Shown here one piece after another: positions 1 through 15,450 of a stretch of DNA of 64,000 nt. The notes under the pieces are model-generated. The model was not told where the DNA came from. It ran no database searches and saw only the letters and a list, made by a program, of their open reading frames with translations. The stretch is from positions 22,213,208 to 22,277,207 of the forward strand of contig NC_021700.1 in the NCBI RefSeq assembly GCF_000247815.1. Direction: 5' to 3'. Position 1 is the first letter of the stretch. Each line of letters begins with the position of its first letter. The position numbers and the translations under genes were made by a program. This DNA is from Ficedula albicollis. Its lineage: Eukaryota; Chordata; Aves; Passeriformes; Muscicapidae.

Positions 1-455
1 CCTGATGCCAAGATGTGAGTATGTGACCAGTTCCCAGCCCACAGGAAAAACAGGTTCAGCTAGGGGGAATTAATTCAGTTAATTACCAATCAAATCAGAG
101 TAGGATAATAATGAATAAAAATTAAATCTAAAATCACCTTGCTCCCACTCCTCTCTTCTTCCCAGGCTCAACTTCACTCCTGTTTTCTCTGACTTCTTCT
201 ACAAGAAAAATTAGGGGATTGAGAATTGGGGTTGCAGCCAGTACATCACATTTTGTCACTGCCATTCCTCCCTCCTTAGGGTAAGGACTTCTTATCCTCA
301 TTCCCTGCTACAGTGTGGGTTCCTCTCTTCATGGGGTCACAGATCCTGCCAGAAGCCTGCTCTAGCATGGGCTTCTCACCAGGTCAAAGCCTCCTTTGGG
401 CACACACCTGCTCCAGTGTGGGGTTGTCCATGAAATGCAGGCGGATATCCTGGAA
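1..455 (-). mobile_element. LTR-like avian repeat, fragment
   Basis: This stretch is a diverged relative of the element at 40650-41706. The sequence around 90-210 aligns by eye with 40836-40960: both have a run ending in ATCAGAGTA, then an A-rich part, then a C/T-rich part with CTCAA. The part from about 215 to 450 carries the repeated 'gctcca/gctcta-gtgtgg/catgggc' phrases typical of a common avian endogenous-retrovirus LTR. Similarity is lost near 455, and the left end may lie outside the window. Orientation is inferred only from the related copies. No retroviral gene is present. Confidence 0.6.
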
Positions 456-3250
456 AAGCAAAAATGCTGTAGAAAACTGAAGACCCAAAGGGGATGAAGT
501 CTAAGTCAGAAGGCCCTTCAAATGAAATGCATTTAAAAATTAGGTTATGTGATGATCTGTGGGAAATGAGATTTGAAACATACTATGCTTGAAAACTTAC
601 ATTCATGTTGGGAAAAGTATGTGTGCATGCAATTAATACACTATGTTCAATCGACTTTTCCAGAAGTGTGCACTTGAACAAAAATATTTGCTGGAAGAAA
701 GGCCAGAAAAAAGGCTATTTGTATCTGCTGATGCAAATAGAGTGATTCAGGGTAATGCTCCAATCAGAATAATCTCTCAGAGACATACTACTTCAATAAC
801 TGCAAGAATACAAGAAAAAATGGCTTTATTTTTCTGCTTGGGAGAGAAAGCAGTAGTCTGAGGTGAGGTTGCTAAACTAGAAATATACTCTTGATAACAA
901 TCATATCTGCTCAGGTTTCTCTTGCACCTTGCAGCTGCCTTGGCACAGCTAAGAGGTCTCCTGATGTAGTGAGCAGTGGCAGATTCAGAATGCCAATTGC
1001 ACTGTGGGGCTCAGGGTGACAGGGGAGCCTGATGCTGGGAGCCCAAGGGGAGCCCAAGGGGAGTCTGGCCTCCCTGCCTGAATGCAGAGCTTCTGCTTAC
1101 ATGGAAATGGATACGGTGCAGACTTGAAAAAGAGATGTCTGCATTTGTGTTTGATTATGGCTTCATATCTGTAAAAGGATGTTGCAGGGAAGCTGGATCA
1201 TCACCTTTAGAAGGTGATGTAAAAAGACCCTATCAACACCATCCCTTGTGGTAAAGCAAATAGAAATTCAGGATTTCCTGTCAAAATTTAAATCCTGACA
1301 GATTTCAGTCCTGTAATTTCAGAAATGAACCAATGTTTAACCAGAGTAATATTCTATGTTATATTCAACATACTTGCTGTTGATAAGAGGTTTCCACTCA
1401 CTGCCTGTTTTCCTGTTCTGTAACTCTTACGTCTTTCTTTCTAGAAGGCAACCGATCCTCAAAATATGTTGGTCATCACTATGTAAAGTAACAATGGCAA
1501 TTCCTGAGAAAATGGTCACAAGCATCTCTTTTATCTGTACAGCATCAAATAGATTTAACTGTTGTCTGTCTTTACAAACACTTCTGGAACAATGTCCCTC
1601 CCTTTAAGCATTCACCAGTTGCCTGAGAATAATGTCACTTTTAGTATATTAATAACACAGAAGTGGAGGAGCAATCCTTTACAAACTGTTCTTGAGCCAA
1701 CATATTTCTGGAATTGAATCCTCTTTATCTCTCAGCAGAACAGACTAGCTGCAAGTATAACTTCTGGAAAATCAGAGTATGAAAATGGAAGTTTCCTTGC
1801 TCTTTAGCTCTTTCACTTCCCTGTCCTTTTCCTGCCTTGAGTTGTAAAGGTACTACAGATCCTTTACAAGCACACAGTGACAAAAACATGCTTCCTGGAA
1901 CTGTGTAACAGGATTTATTGTCAAAAAGTAGTAAATGTATATGACTGCAGGTTTTACGTCCAGATGTCTTTTTAACGTGTTTTCCTCACTTTACAGTGAA
2001 AGGAAACTTAGAAAGCTACCAGTTCTAAGTTTAGTAATAAAGACCATGGAGAGAAATTACAATAGAAAACAAGGAAAGGAACTTGATGATATGATGATCA
2101 GATGATATTTCTAACGCTCAATACACATGGTAATATAAACAATAGTTTAAAAGATTGCTTAAGAGAAACTGCCTTTATTAGTACAACAGGGATCCTTATC
2201 CTTCCTGAGAAGCAGCTGCACAAGTTAGAAAGCAAGATCATCTGATTGTGTAGAAATAGGAAGCTGATAACTTGTGCAAATCCAAAGTTCCACACTTGTA
2301 ATTTACCAAAACAAAACAAAACAACCCCCCCCCCCAAAATAACCAAAAAAACCAAAAAGCCTGAGAAAACTGAAGGCACCTCCTGTTGGAATTGTCACTG
2401 AGCTGATTGAGCCAGTGCCACCAAACTGTGCCCAGCTGCCAAAATCCCCCATTCCAGAGCATCCTTGGAGCAGGAGGATGAGCTGGATCCTCCTTCCAGA
2501 TGTTTTTCCTGGAGGAAAAACCTGGAGATGTGAAACCACCCTGCTCTCCCAAACTCCCCGCTTGTCCCTTTTTGGCTTTTTTCACCCATAACTCAGGAAC
2601 TCTTTTGTACTCCCGGAATATCTGAGAGTTGGCGGAGCCCCTGAGTTCCTGGGTGTTACCGGCTGGCCCCAAATCCTGAGTTAAAAACCAAAAAACCACC
2701 AAATGTTTACTAGCATCTAGGATATCTCATTCTTCTCAAAACTATACATTTCTGCACCTGGTAATAAATGTCCCCAAACTTGTGATAAATGTACCTTCAC
2801 TCTCATCTTAACACTTTGTTTTAAAGACCTGATCAAAGTAAGCATGCTCACATGGTGTTGATTTGGTGCAAAATCTTAATCATTCAACAGTATGATGGAG
2901 TTCATAATGCCAACATGAAATGTCTGTGTTTAGCGTTCTGTACAAAATCTGACCTTTCCACTAATCAGTTCTTAGGAGGAAATCCTGAGCCCCATTATGT
3001 CAGTGGCAAAACTCACAGTGACCTTAACATTTATGTATGATGGAAATAATTGAATCAGCGCAACCTGACCAATTTTTCCATGGAAGCATAATTTATTAAA
3101 ATATTATTTTATTCATTGATTCTATGATGCAATGAAATTTAAATATTTCAAATTTATTTTGTCCTTGCCATCATGACTATTTAGTGGAAAAACCTGTTGT
3201 ATTGGTTTTGGTTTGCTAATTTGAGATTTTTTGGCTAATGTACCAATTTA
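456..3250. other. Unassigned non-coding sequence
   Basis: No gene is recognised. The sequence is mostly AT-rich. It holds a small tandem duplication of 11 bp (1039-1060) and a C11 homopolymer (2325-2335). A GC-richer block at about 2390-2690 is open in several minus-strand frames, the longest 154 codons, but matches no family I know. Its sharp contrast with the AT-rich flanks suggests an old unidentified repeat rather than an exon. Confidence 0.5.
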
Positions 3251-4534
3251 TGTGGTGGGTTTAGTGTTGGCTAAATTGCTCGTGTACCTACCAGAATTAT
3301 TTACTCATTTCCTGCTGTGAGATAGGATTAGGAGAAAGGCAAAAGTAGGGTCGAACTTTGAAGGATATAAAGTAAACTTTATTAACAGAAACTAAACCCC
3401 AAAATAATAAGAATTAGAATAAAACCTCCAGAACACTTTCTAATTAGAATAAAATCTTCAGAGCATTTCTCCTCCTTCCACAACCTCTTTTTTCTCACAT
3501 TGACAACACATAGAAATAAATCAGCCAGTTTGCCATCTCTAAAATAGTCTTTCTCTAATTTACTTGGGGAGAGGAGTCTCTCTTGTCAGGTTAAGGAGAC
3601 TTCTCTAGAAAAAATATAGTTGTCTTGTGGCTTTTAATTTTTATGAACAGTAGTTGCTTGGGAAATTTGAAATGGTGAAGTCCCTTCCATTTTCACAGCC
3701 TTCCCACAGCTGACTTTATGGGCCATGCCAACTTATAGGGTACTATTCTAAGGATGAAATTGTTTAAGCAAACGCTCTCTTCATCAAACTCTGAGATCAT
3801 CTTCATGTTTTGAAACAGAGGTCTTCTTCTTCTTCCCTGGGGGCAGTCTTCTCACTCTTCTCTGTCTCTCTGTTCAAACTCCTCATCAAATCACAGCTAC
3901 TTCAACATCTGCTCATTCAGCATGAATGCCTATGCTCATGTCTATGGTTAGAATGCTTTATCCCCCCAAATGCATTCCACGAGTTACAGGCAAAAGGAGT
4001 CTGATGTATCCACCATATTTTCTCCACAGCCTTCCAAGAGGATTCCACCCCAAGAGTGAAGTACCTCCATCAATCCCTGCCATCTGGTACCTTCTACTTC
4101 ACTGACCTTGGTGTCTTCATGTTGTTTCTGTGTGTCTTCACTCTGTCACTTTTCTCTCACTCAAGAGAGAATTGAAGGTCTGTAGGTCTCATCTGCGCAC
4201 TGAAAGAGTTTCTTGTCTGGGCCATGGTTGGAGCAGATGCAGGTGGAGTATTTCTGTACTGGGGGCTGGGCCAGGATAGCAGGGACCAGCGAGAAATGAT
4301 GGTGGCTGCTCTGGCAGCATGGCTGTTTTCTGGCTTTAGCTGCATTCAATTCCAGCCGTGGGCTGATGGTCTTCCCTCCCTCTACCTGACAGCCACCAGG
4401 ACCCTGTGTGCCCCCCGCCAGGCCACAGTGGAGGGGGCCTGGTCTGGCCCAGAGCTGCTCCTGGGCCACGGCAGGTTTTGGTGAGATCTAGCAGTGGCAG
4501 CATTTCAGCCGAGCCACAGGGCAGCATGGCTGTG

Positions 4535-6145
<1,611 letters not shown>

Positions 6146-6160
6146 AGCCACAGCTGGGCC

Positions 6161-6210
6161 CGGCTCAGCCTGGCTCAGCCTGGCTCAGCCTGGCTCAGCC
6201 TGGCTCGACC
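6161..6210. repeat. Tandem 10-bp repeat, five copies
   Basis: Five copies of a decamer close to TGGCTCAGCC follow the last minisatellite unit. The first and last copies are slightly diverged. It is GC-rich and lies within the probable LTR. Confidence 0.9.
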
Positions 6211-6479
6211 CATGGGCCGCTCGAGGCCTGGCCCAGCCAGACTAGTTACCTACTGGGAAGTTGTAACCAAAAGTGGAATTCCCAGAGCTTTTTTGTCTTT
6301 ACATGTGTGTTCACAAAGGCACATCTTCCTTGGTGTAACAATGTGTTAGTATCAAAAATCAGCGGCTAATTGTTTTTGTCAGGTCTAAAGGAAGCTGCCC
6401 AAGTCCTTTCAGGGAATTATTTCCATAGATGGTTCCTTTCCTTCCTTACCAAAAAATAAATTAATACAAACCCAACACA

Positions 6480-9400
6480 CTTGTGGAACTAATCCTAGTC
6501 ATTAGCTTGGTGATTTTTTTGGAAACGGAACTTAAAATATCTGTTCAAGCCTAGTGTATAGATGTTAATTGCAAGCTAATTTCAATGGAAATGCATATAA
6601 CACTTTGACTCTCCTTACTGTTCCTGATAAATAAATTCTGAACTCTTTGAATTTCACTCCTATTCAAAACCAGAAATGAATTCCAATAAAAAATTATTTT
6701 GGGGCTATGAATGACTTATAAATACTCCCAGTTCACATTGGGAGGCATGTCACAAGATTTTTTTTTTCACCTAAGTGAAGGATTTGGATTTGTCCAATTT
6801 GCTACCCAACCTAGTTTATGTCATGTGCCACATCACATTGTGCAGCAGTGGGTACACAATGCAGCTGCTGCTGCACAACGTGAGCTTTTGACTAACAGAA
6901 TCTAAACCCAGTGTGTGGATGATGATGAATTCAAAAGATTGTAGCCCAGTCAACAATTCACTGATGTGATTTTAGAAATCTCTTAAAAAATCCATATAGA
7001 AAAGCCTTTGTAGAGAATGGCAAGGAAATGTCTAAGGAGAAACATTGATTTGATCAACCAGGTTATTGTGCTGAAATACATATTCTCACATGTGGGAAAT
7101 GTCTATTATATGAAGGGAATTAAAGCTACATGTGAATGGGAAGGAGAAGATAATAGTCACAGGAAATAAAGAATGTACCTTAGGGTAGCACTATTGTTTA
7201 TACATAAAATTAAGCTTACTAATTTTCTTATACATATATAAGAAAAGATATATGTTTTCCTTTATAAAAGTGTGTAGGAGAGCTATTCAAACATTCTGAA
7301 GCTGTGGAAAGAAAACATTTCCCTGACATTCCTTTCAGTGTTTCTTCACTGTTGAAATGTTAGTTAAGTGCATGTGTCCTGGCCCCTGCACAGCACTGGT
7401 CTGGTCTGGTCTGATCTGTTCCCACAACTGAAACTCTCTGGTCATCTCTTCACATACTTGTTACTGTATTTGTCACTATTTACATCAATTTCATGTAGCT
7501 GTAAATGAGCCTTTACTTCATTTAGGGTAATTTAGGTATGGTGAAACGACAAACTGTGTTCAGGTCTTTCAAACACAGGAAGCCAGGACAAGAAGAGGAG
7601 TGTTTAATAAGGGTCTAACAGGAAACAGTCTCCTTGGAAATGGAGATTTATTTACAAACACATCAAACAAGAGGGACCCTCAGGCCCTGGAGCAGAGGAA
7701 GGGTGTCTTTTTTTCCATAAACATCATCTCATCATGTCTTATCAGACCACTGACAGGGCTAGGGTTGAACAGAACTGTCCAGTGGGTCTTCTTTGGCTGG
7801 CTCATAGTGGGTGTGGTGGTGATGTGCTCCTGCCAAGGGGGATGCGGAGGGCTGGCACCTGGTGTCTTCTTCATGGTATGGCTACAGGACACTAGTGGAC
7901 ATTTTTGCTGGCTGGATCCCAGGTATTGTGGAGGATGCCTGCTTCTGTGCTCATGAAAAATATTTGCAGAATATCTGTACTCAGTTTAGGCAGGCACTTG
8001 GCGAAAATAGATATTTCAGGAAGAACATATATACCGGTGAGATGTCTTAAAAACAGAAAGAGAAAAATCTTATTCCAGACCAGAGGTTCAATAGCTTCAA
8101 ATTTTGAAGAAGCTCTAGTCATTAGCTGGGCTTTGCTGTATCAGCTCTCTTCTCAGCATTGGGACTTTGCTGATTTCTTCTCCAGGAGCATCCAGAGGAG
8201 TGGAGCTGCATGGATGGCTTAGAAGCAGAGTGGCCACTCATCTGGTGACTGGTCATCATAAACTGCAAGCTGACTGGACACCTAATTGGAAACATCCAGG
8301 CTCTGCACAGCTAACACACAATTGATGAAAGTCACAGTATTTAATTCTTTTCTGCCTCCCAAGGTTACGATGCATCCTTTGTTTTGTTCTGCCCCGGAGG
8401 AGGCGGACATCAGGCTTTAGGTCACCAGACAGATGTTTGTGCAAGGCTCTCTGTGGCCAGTGCCTTCTGAGAGAAGGCTCATCTCCTCTGCCTCTGCTGT
8501 GCAGGAAGTCCTGAGGGTGTGAATACTTTCCATGCATCACTAAACCTGACCACCTTTTTGTTTTGCCTTTTCATTGTGTTTCGCTGCTGTTTTTTCTCTG
8601 GGTGTTGACAGCAGCCAGGCCCAGACTGGGGGAGGTGGCTTTAGAGGATCCCTGAGCCAAGTGAGCTCTACCTACCACTGTCTGCAGCAGCCTCCTCTGC
8701 CTGCCATAACATTAGCACTCATCTTTGCTGCAAGCAGTGCCAGGGATCTCCTAGCAGACGCCAAAATCCCTTGCCACAGTTCATTCACCTGTGCATCAGC
8801 TGGAGTGCCTGTACCCATGTTTGGGGCAATTGCTAAATCTGGATATACCAGCTATTGGAGCCATAGCTGCTGCTGTAAAAGGCGATGGCTCCAGGCTCAA
8901 CATCTTTCCGTGTAAATCTCAACCTCTTCCCAGCCACTGGCTGCATGGAGAGTTTTGCTTTGCTGGGGGCTGAATAAGGACTCCACAGTTTGGACCTGCT
9001 TGTGAAATTCATCAGGCTGTGATAGCTCAGGTTTTCAAATGTTCTGACCACCTTCCAAGAGCCTTTCGGTGTAACATAATCTGGTAATTAATTTCACACA
9101 GAGGTGCAAAGGATGCAAATAAGCAACTCCCCACCTACTGCTACTGTCTATATTCATTAGTGAGACAGATTGCAGAGTGCCCGCACAATCACATGAAAAA
9201 TGTAAAATGAAAGCAGGCAGGAAAGAAATTAAGCAGGTAAATTTATTCTGTATTTCTCTCATTAAAAAAAAATCAAAACAGCAATATTTATCAGTGATCT
9301 GCCATTCTCCTTTCTCTAATTACTTTTTTAAAATGGAAGAATCACTTAGAATTGTGCTGTGTAGAAAATAGGGACATTTCAAAGCTAGATTCCAGGTGAA

Positions 9401-12400
9401 GGGGGACTGAGATGGAGTGTGATTCCATTCCTACTTCGTGCTGCCTGTAGGACTGATTGCCCACTTCCCAGCGGCAGCCCCTGAAGAAGCTGTCAAGCTG
9501 CCTGCCCAGCCCTCGGGGATGTGCAGCACCCAGCTGGCAAGGGTGTGATGCCTCCAGGGTCGGACTCTATGGTGGACTGCATATTGGCCTCCAGGTGGGA
9601 ACCAAGGTCAGGTACCACATCTGTGTCATGACTGTCTCACAGCAGTGGTTTTCATTGAAAATCCATCATGCATGAGAGTGATTTTTGTATTGCAGGTGAA
9701 AAATATTAAGGCTTTTTCACCAGATGGGAGGATCACAGGAGAACAGGGTGGGGATTTGTGATGAGACTCAAAATGACTGACATGTGAATGTTGTACATTC
9801 AAATTAAAAAGCTTTCAAATGAATCAGTGAAACCTTCCCCCCTCCTCCTCCCCCTCCCCCCTCTCAGTACAGATTTGCACAATCTGGTCAACAAGAGTGA
9901 CCTGATCTGGTGCTTTCAGCCATTATCCTCCACGGAATTAATGGGTGATTGAGCCATCATCATCCTGCCAAGACTTAGTGAAGTATCCTTGTCAGGAGCT
10001 AGTGGCCATCTGTTCAGCAGACTGGTTGTAAAAAGCAGAAATAAATTGAAATAGGGGAAAGCAGAATAAAACCACAACTTTTCATTACTTCATATTTTGA
10101 TATTTTGAGCTTAAAGCAACTACATGGTTATGATTTTCATCAGAATATTTTTCCCAGGTTATTTTAAAAGATGGTGTCATAAATAAACCTAATGAGATTT
10201 TCAGAAAAGGCACTTTCTTTAGTTGGTATATAACCTACATAAACCACAGACAAAACATAGCTGTGTGCTTTCAGTATTAGATTTTTTTTTCCAATAGGAA
10301 TGTGGAATTGTCTATATTTCTCCCTTTTGAAATTTTTTTTTCGAACAAATAACCTGCTCACACTTCACTCTTCAGTACAGTGACTTAATGGTTTCTCAAA
10401 GACTAAATCCACTGCAAAGCAACTTTATCCACCCCAACCCAACTCAAGATACTTCCCAAAATTTAGGCATATGATTTAAAATATGTCCTTGTAAGGGAAA
10501 CTATTCTAATGACGGGTTTGTTATGAAATGAAGATACCAGCTGAGGTAAAACTTGTTTTGGGCCTTCCAGGTAAGCTCATTTGAACTTGTTAAATCAAAA
10601 CAGAGTCCACAGTACCCTTAAATAAATATTATTTACATTTGAGGAGCAATATTCAGGAATGTCAGCAGTTCTAACTGACAATTAGAAAGGCATTGCCAAA
10701 TCTGGGTAACGAATCAGTTATTAGTAGAGGAGTCAGACAGTGCTAATCTGTTCACCAGCTAGTCAGCACTTTCAAACAGCCTGTGGAGATGGCAGATGCT
10801 GTTTAATTAGCACAGACATCTCATCTACTCTTGTAGTGATGCTGGGAACAGTCAGTGGTCAAGAAGCCATGTTTGTCCTTTTGATTAAGAGAAGTGTTTG
10901 AGTGTCTTCTTCTTCACAGCATGCTTTTCTCTCTTTATTTATGTTGTCTTTCTGAAATGGCATTGTTTTGAATGTCAAGCAGATTCCACCTTCTTCGTTG
11001 ACTTAGGAGATTTGGTTTTAAAAATAATACCTGTCTCTGGCTTCCTGGGTGGAGGAAATGTTGCAATAATGTGCTTGGGACAGTGCGGTCTCACTAGGTC
11101 TGCACATCACAGCAAGCCCACACCCAGAGCACTCTTGGCCCAGACACCACAGACACAGACAACTTTAGACGTTGATGCTGAGGACAGGGACAGGCGCTGG
11201 GGGTGTTGCTGTGTGGAGGGACATTCTGGGCTGCACCTAGCCAGCTGAGGCAGATACAGCCATTGTTCACATCTGGAAATAAATTCAGGTCCTGGGGCTT
11301 CTCAGCACAGAGAGGTCAGGGCCTTGGGAGGGAGGAGGGTGAAAGCAAGGCTGTGCAAGCACTCACAGTGACTGCATGGGTTCCTTCCTCAGGGGCAGGG
11401 CACCCCTCCACCTTGTGCCAGGGCTTGAAGCACCAGCACAGCTTGAGTGCCTGAGGCCAGCATTATCTGCTGCAGTGGCTCTGTTGTCTCCCCATGTCGG
11501 CCTCTTAATAGTCAAGGATGATTGGATTTATTCTTGACTGTTTAGCCAGTGCTCCCTGCATCAGGGAGGTCAGGGCAGGGTCAGTTTCTGCACATGAGGC
11601 AGAATTGCACCTGCTTGGAGTTCTGAAATCAGTGTTGCACCAGCCTCCAGCGGCAGGGAGCATGGGGACACGTGCATGCAAATACATACACAGGCATGCT
11701 ATGCATAAGAGCCAGGCACTGATCTTCCAGGAGCAAGGAGCAGCCCCTGTATCTGGGGAACTGAAGAAAAGCTTCTTGTTTGGGGAAATAGCAAACTCGG
11801 GAATTTAATTGCTACTTTATGTAAATGCAAGTTGACAAGCAAGTGGTGAAGGAAAGCAGCTCCCTGGTCTTCTTGCACTCCCCAGACAGTCCATCCCAGG
11901 GGCAAAGTTGTGCAGGGGTGACTCACTAATTCCCTTGCTAGGGAACACCTTCCCCCCCCACCCCAATTTATTTCCTTGCATACAGCTGTTTTGCAGCACC
12001 TGGCTGCAGACTGGGGTCTTGCACTTCATGTTCACTGTACCTTATGGCTTAGAAGAAAAGGAATTACTTCTAATTCTGGATTATCTCTGGCATGAAATTT
12101 TTTGCTTGGAGTTTAATTCTCATTTGTATTTGCTGTCCCACTGCTGAGACTGCTACCCGCTCCATCACATGTACGGCTGGAGTGACATTGAGGTCAGCAA
12201 TGGTGACAAGTGTGTCACCAAAGCTGTCTCAAAACAACTTGACAACTTCCTGACAGCACGTAGCAGAGCTAAAGATGCTTAAATTACATCCATCAGTTTT
12301 GAATCCATGATTTCTTTATTCATAGTACAGTTAAAACAATTCTGACAAATCTCTTGAGTTTCAATCACATTTTTTTCATTAAACAACTCCCTTTGTTTTC

Positions 12401-12441
12401 CTTAGAAACTTGAATCAGGTACCTGGGAATGCTTAGACAGG
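6480..12441. other. Unassigned non-coding sequence
   Basis: I see no exon or recognisable transposon. Open frames are all short (up to about 118 codons), overlap on both strands and match nothing I know. Notable small items are a pyrimidine-only tract ending in CAG at 9833-9867 and an octamer motif ATGCAAAT at 9113-9120. The region may contain conserved non-coding elements that cannot be recognised without alignment. Confidence 0.5.
9833..9867 (+). repeat. Pyrimidine tract ending in CAG
   Basis: A C-rich pyrimidine stretch of about 32 bases runs into CAG at 9865-9867. It has the look of a 3' splice site, but no open, recognisable exon follows. It is recorded only as low-complexity sequence. 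Confidence 0.8.
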
Positions 12442-12530
12442 TAGAATCATAGAATAGTTTGGGTTTTTTACTTTTAAAGATCATGTATTCTACTACCCCT
12501 GCAATGGGCAGTGACACCTTCCGCTAGATT
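12442..12530 (-). mobile_element. CR1 LINE 3'-end fragment
   Basis: The sequence begins AGAATCATAGAATAGTTT, the reverse complement of the CR1 3' tail. It continues through the usual 'aaagatcat...ccctgcaatgggcagtgacaccttcc' phrases of antisense CR1. It is a diverged fragment of about 90 bp. Similarity fades after 'ctagattagg'. Confidence 0.85.
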
Positions 12531-15170
12531 AGGTGGGTCAAATGGTGGGTTAAGTACAACATGGTGTCAAGGTCATCACTAAAATAACCTTGTGAAGCAA
12601 TTACCTGGCTGAGAGCTCTGCAAATCCCTTTTATCTCCAGCGTGGAACAACTTCACTGGTGCAGAGTTCTACAGAGTACCTCGAGGACTACTTTGGTGTG
12701 ATACAGTTTATGGTTAAGATGGCCATAAAGGCTGCGAGTGGAGAAGGACACCCAGTATAACCTGTTTGGTTTGGAGCTAACTGAACTTGCAAAAGGCAAT
12801 ATATGCATGTGTGTCTGTCCCTGGAGCAGTTTTGCTCACCATTACTCTATGTCAGGGCTCCTTCAATTCAATCGAGCAGCTTTGGATTACAGATATGATG
12901 CCTTGGGAGCTAAGGTCTTCAGCAGTGTCAAGTGTACATTTAATTAAAAGTAATAACTGCTGCAAGCTTACTCATGAGAACACATAATATTCAGTAACAC
13001 ATTATCTTCCAAATGGTCCCTGTGCATTTATTATTCTCATTTTAACAGATGGTTCCTTTAATATTTTAAACTTAGGAAAACATTTATTGGAATGCATATT
13101 TAAGATCTGTATCAGCTAGGAGGTTTTTTGGGGTTTCAGGTTTTTTAAAATTGAAACCATGTAAGTTCATATGCATAAAATATATTATTAATTTCCCCAA
13201 ACAAAACCCAGGAAGAAAACTGAACTCAAATCACAGGGTAGTTAATGGATTCAGATGGTAACCAAGACGGTTTCTTGTGTTGTCTGTGTGGAAATAATAT
13301 ATATGTGTACTGTCCAAAAAGCTCTTTGTCCAGAAAAGAGTTTATCTCGTTCTGACGGAAGGCTAGACAGACATAAATTGTTTCAGTGACCTTTTGCCCC
13401 ATGATATTGCTGAATTATGTTGGAGCGGAGGTGGATTTGGGGATTTAGTAAAATGGTAAGCCCCTCTGACCTTAATTACTCTAATGCCTCCTTTAATCCC
13501 ATCACAGCTATGCAAATGAAATGCACTTCCTGCTTTTAGAATGGAGATTGCTTGGTCAGTTTTAAGCTGCAACCAGAGAATGTAATGTTGAAATTGTAAC
13601 AGGAAGGCATTCGGGCCACCTGTTGGTCATTCCTGCATGGGTATGATGCAGCACTGATCTGGGGAGTCTCTCTTGGCCAGCCACAGGGAAGGAGCAGTGT
13701 GGCTGCTTCATCTCTCCTGCCCATTGAGCTCATGGGGTGGATGCCACCAGAGAGCCTGCTGGAGTGGGAACTCAAGCTCCATTTCTTTTGCTCGACTTCC
13801 ACACGAATATTCAGGGCTAACTTACAAGCTGATAGTGTGAAGAGCATATACATATGTGTGTATATTTGTCTGTGTGTGAGCAAGGCAAATGCTATGAAGA
13901 TCTAAGGGTAGCTGCCCTAGAGACAGCATAAGCATTAATTTTGTTGCTGTTTTGTATGTCTCTGACTTAATGTGTGCCCCTAAATGTTGCAATTTTTGTC
14001 CCCCCCTCCCTGTCCAAAATACTTTCACTCAAAAATACATATTCAATTATCTTGAGTATTGGGCTGTTTCAAGCATTTCAGTGGATGCCCAGAGATGCAT
14101 ACATCCCTCACCTTTTCTTGAGTACCACCATAGGAGGCAGCAGTACAGGCTCAGCCATACAGGGTGCTGGCAGTGCCTTGGCTGTGCATGTAAACTTGTG
14201 ATTTACTCCCAATGGTTGCCTAATCTTGCTGGCTTCAAGATCAATGCAGCAAGCAGCAGGTCTGCTTGTGCCAGCACCAGGAAGGGCTGCTGCCATCCCT
14301 AAGCCCTCATCCCCTGTGCCAGACAAGAGTGACATACCCATGGGTTCCTGCAGCATGCCAGCAACGCTCAGGGCATAGGTGTGCTTTTTCTTCCTTTAAT
14401 GGGCCCATGTCTGTGTTCCTGCTGCCAGAGCTGGTGTATCAGGCAGACATACACATTGCACTCCTCCTTCAGTTCCTGTGTCCTTGGAGCAGGAAACAAG
14501 GTAGTGGCATTCTTATCTGCACCCTGGAACAACTGCTTCGTCACAGGAGAATGCCTGGAGAGCAGTAAATATCTCACCTAAGTAGGCCAGACCTTCCTGT
14601 TTAATAGGAACCATTTGTGGCTTTGACATGATTGTGAAAAAACCCCAAATGGGATGTAACCTGTAGTTCATGACATTTTTAGCTACTTTTCATGCCTATG
14701 CTTTTGCTAAATTGGTTATAGGAGAAATCAGGTGCTACAAAAAATTTAATGACCTGGTGATGGGGAATTCCTTGTTCCAAACATCCAACATTCAAAGTGT
14801 ATTAGAAACACTTAGATAATCACAAACCAAAGGTTTCTGCTGTCTTGCTGTAAACACATAATTCCTAAAATAAGATTTTGGCTGCAAATATCTACAATTT
14901 TGAGCTTATAATTAACCTCAGTAAAAGTTCTATTAGGATTAATTCAAACTCACTTCTCTTTGATAATATGAGGAATTTACTCGAAAATTTCTAGCAAAGA
15001 TCTGAATGCAGATGACACTAATTTTGCTTCACTGGGACTAAATTTTTGCAGAATTTTTCAGTCATTACTCCAGTTCTATGATTAGCTTTGAGAAGGACAG
15101 CAGAGAAAATCTGGGAAATGAACTCACTACTGAGTCTGGCACATAGTATGATCAAAGAAATAAAATGCAT
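12531..15170. other. Unassigned non-coding sequence
   Basis: No gene is recognised. Open frames are at most about 116 codons and overlap on both strands. The subregion at 13430-13600 is rich in developmental transcription-factor motifs and is listed separately. The rest is ordinary AT-rich sequence up to the start of the pentanucleotide array. Confidence 0.5.
13430..13600. promoter_or_regulatory. Candidate non-coding regulatory element (motif cluster)
   Basis: Within about 50 bp there is TTAATTA (13472-13478, homeodomain core), TAATCC (13494-13499, OTX/CRX type) and ATGCAAAT (13510-13517, POU octamer). The motifs are seen directly. A role as an enhancer is inference, and such short motifs also occur by chance. 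Conservation across birds would be the deciding test. Confidence 0.2.
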
Positions 15171-15450
15171 GAAATGAAATGAAATGAAATGAAATGAAAT
15201 GAAATGAAATGAAATGAAATGAAATGAAATGAAATGAAATGAAATGAAATGAAATGAAATGAAATGAAATGAAATGAAATGAAATGAAATGAAATGAAAT
15301 GAAATGAAATGAAATGAAATGAAATGAAATGAAATGAAATGAAATGAAATGAAATGAAATGAAATGAAATGAAATGAAATGAAATGAAATGAAATGAAAT
15401 GAAATGAAATGAAATGAAATGAAATGAAATGAAATGAAATGAAATGAAAT
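15171..15450. repeat. Pentanucleotide microsatellite (GAAAT)56
   Basis: Fifty-six perfect copies of GAAAT fill exactly 280 bp, preceded by ATGCAT. No interruption is seen. The array passes directly, in phase, into the GAGGA array at 15451. Confidence 0.97.

Noticed and set aside
9833..9867. Possible 3' splice site (pyrimidine tract plus CAG)
   Set aside because: No open, recognisable exon or downstream donor was found. Low-complexity sequence explains it.
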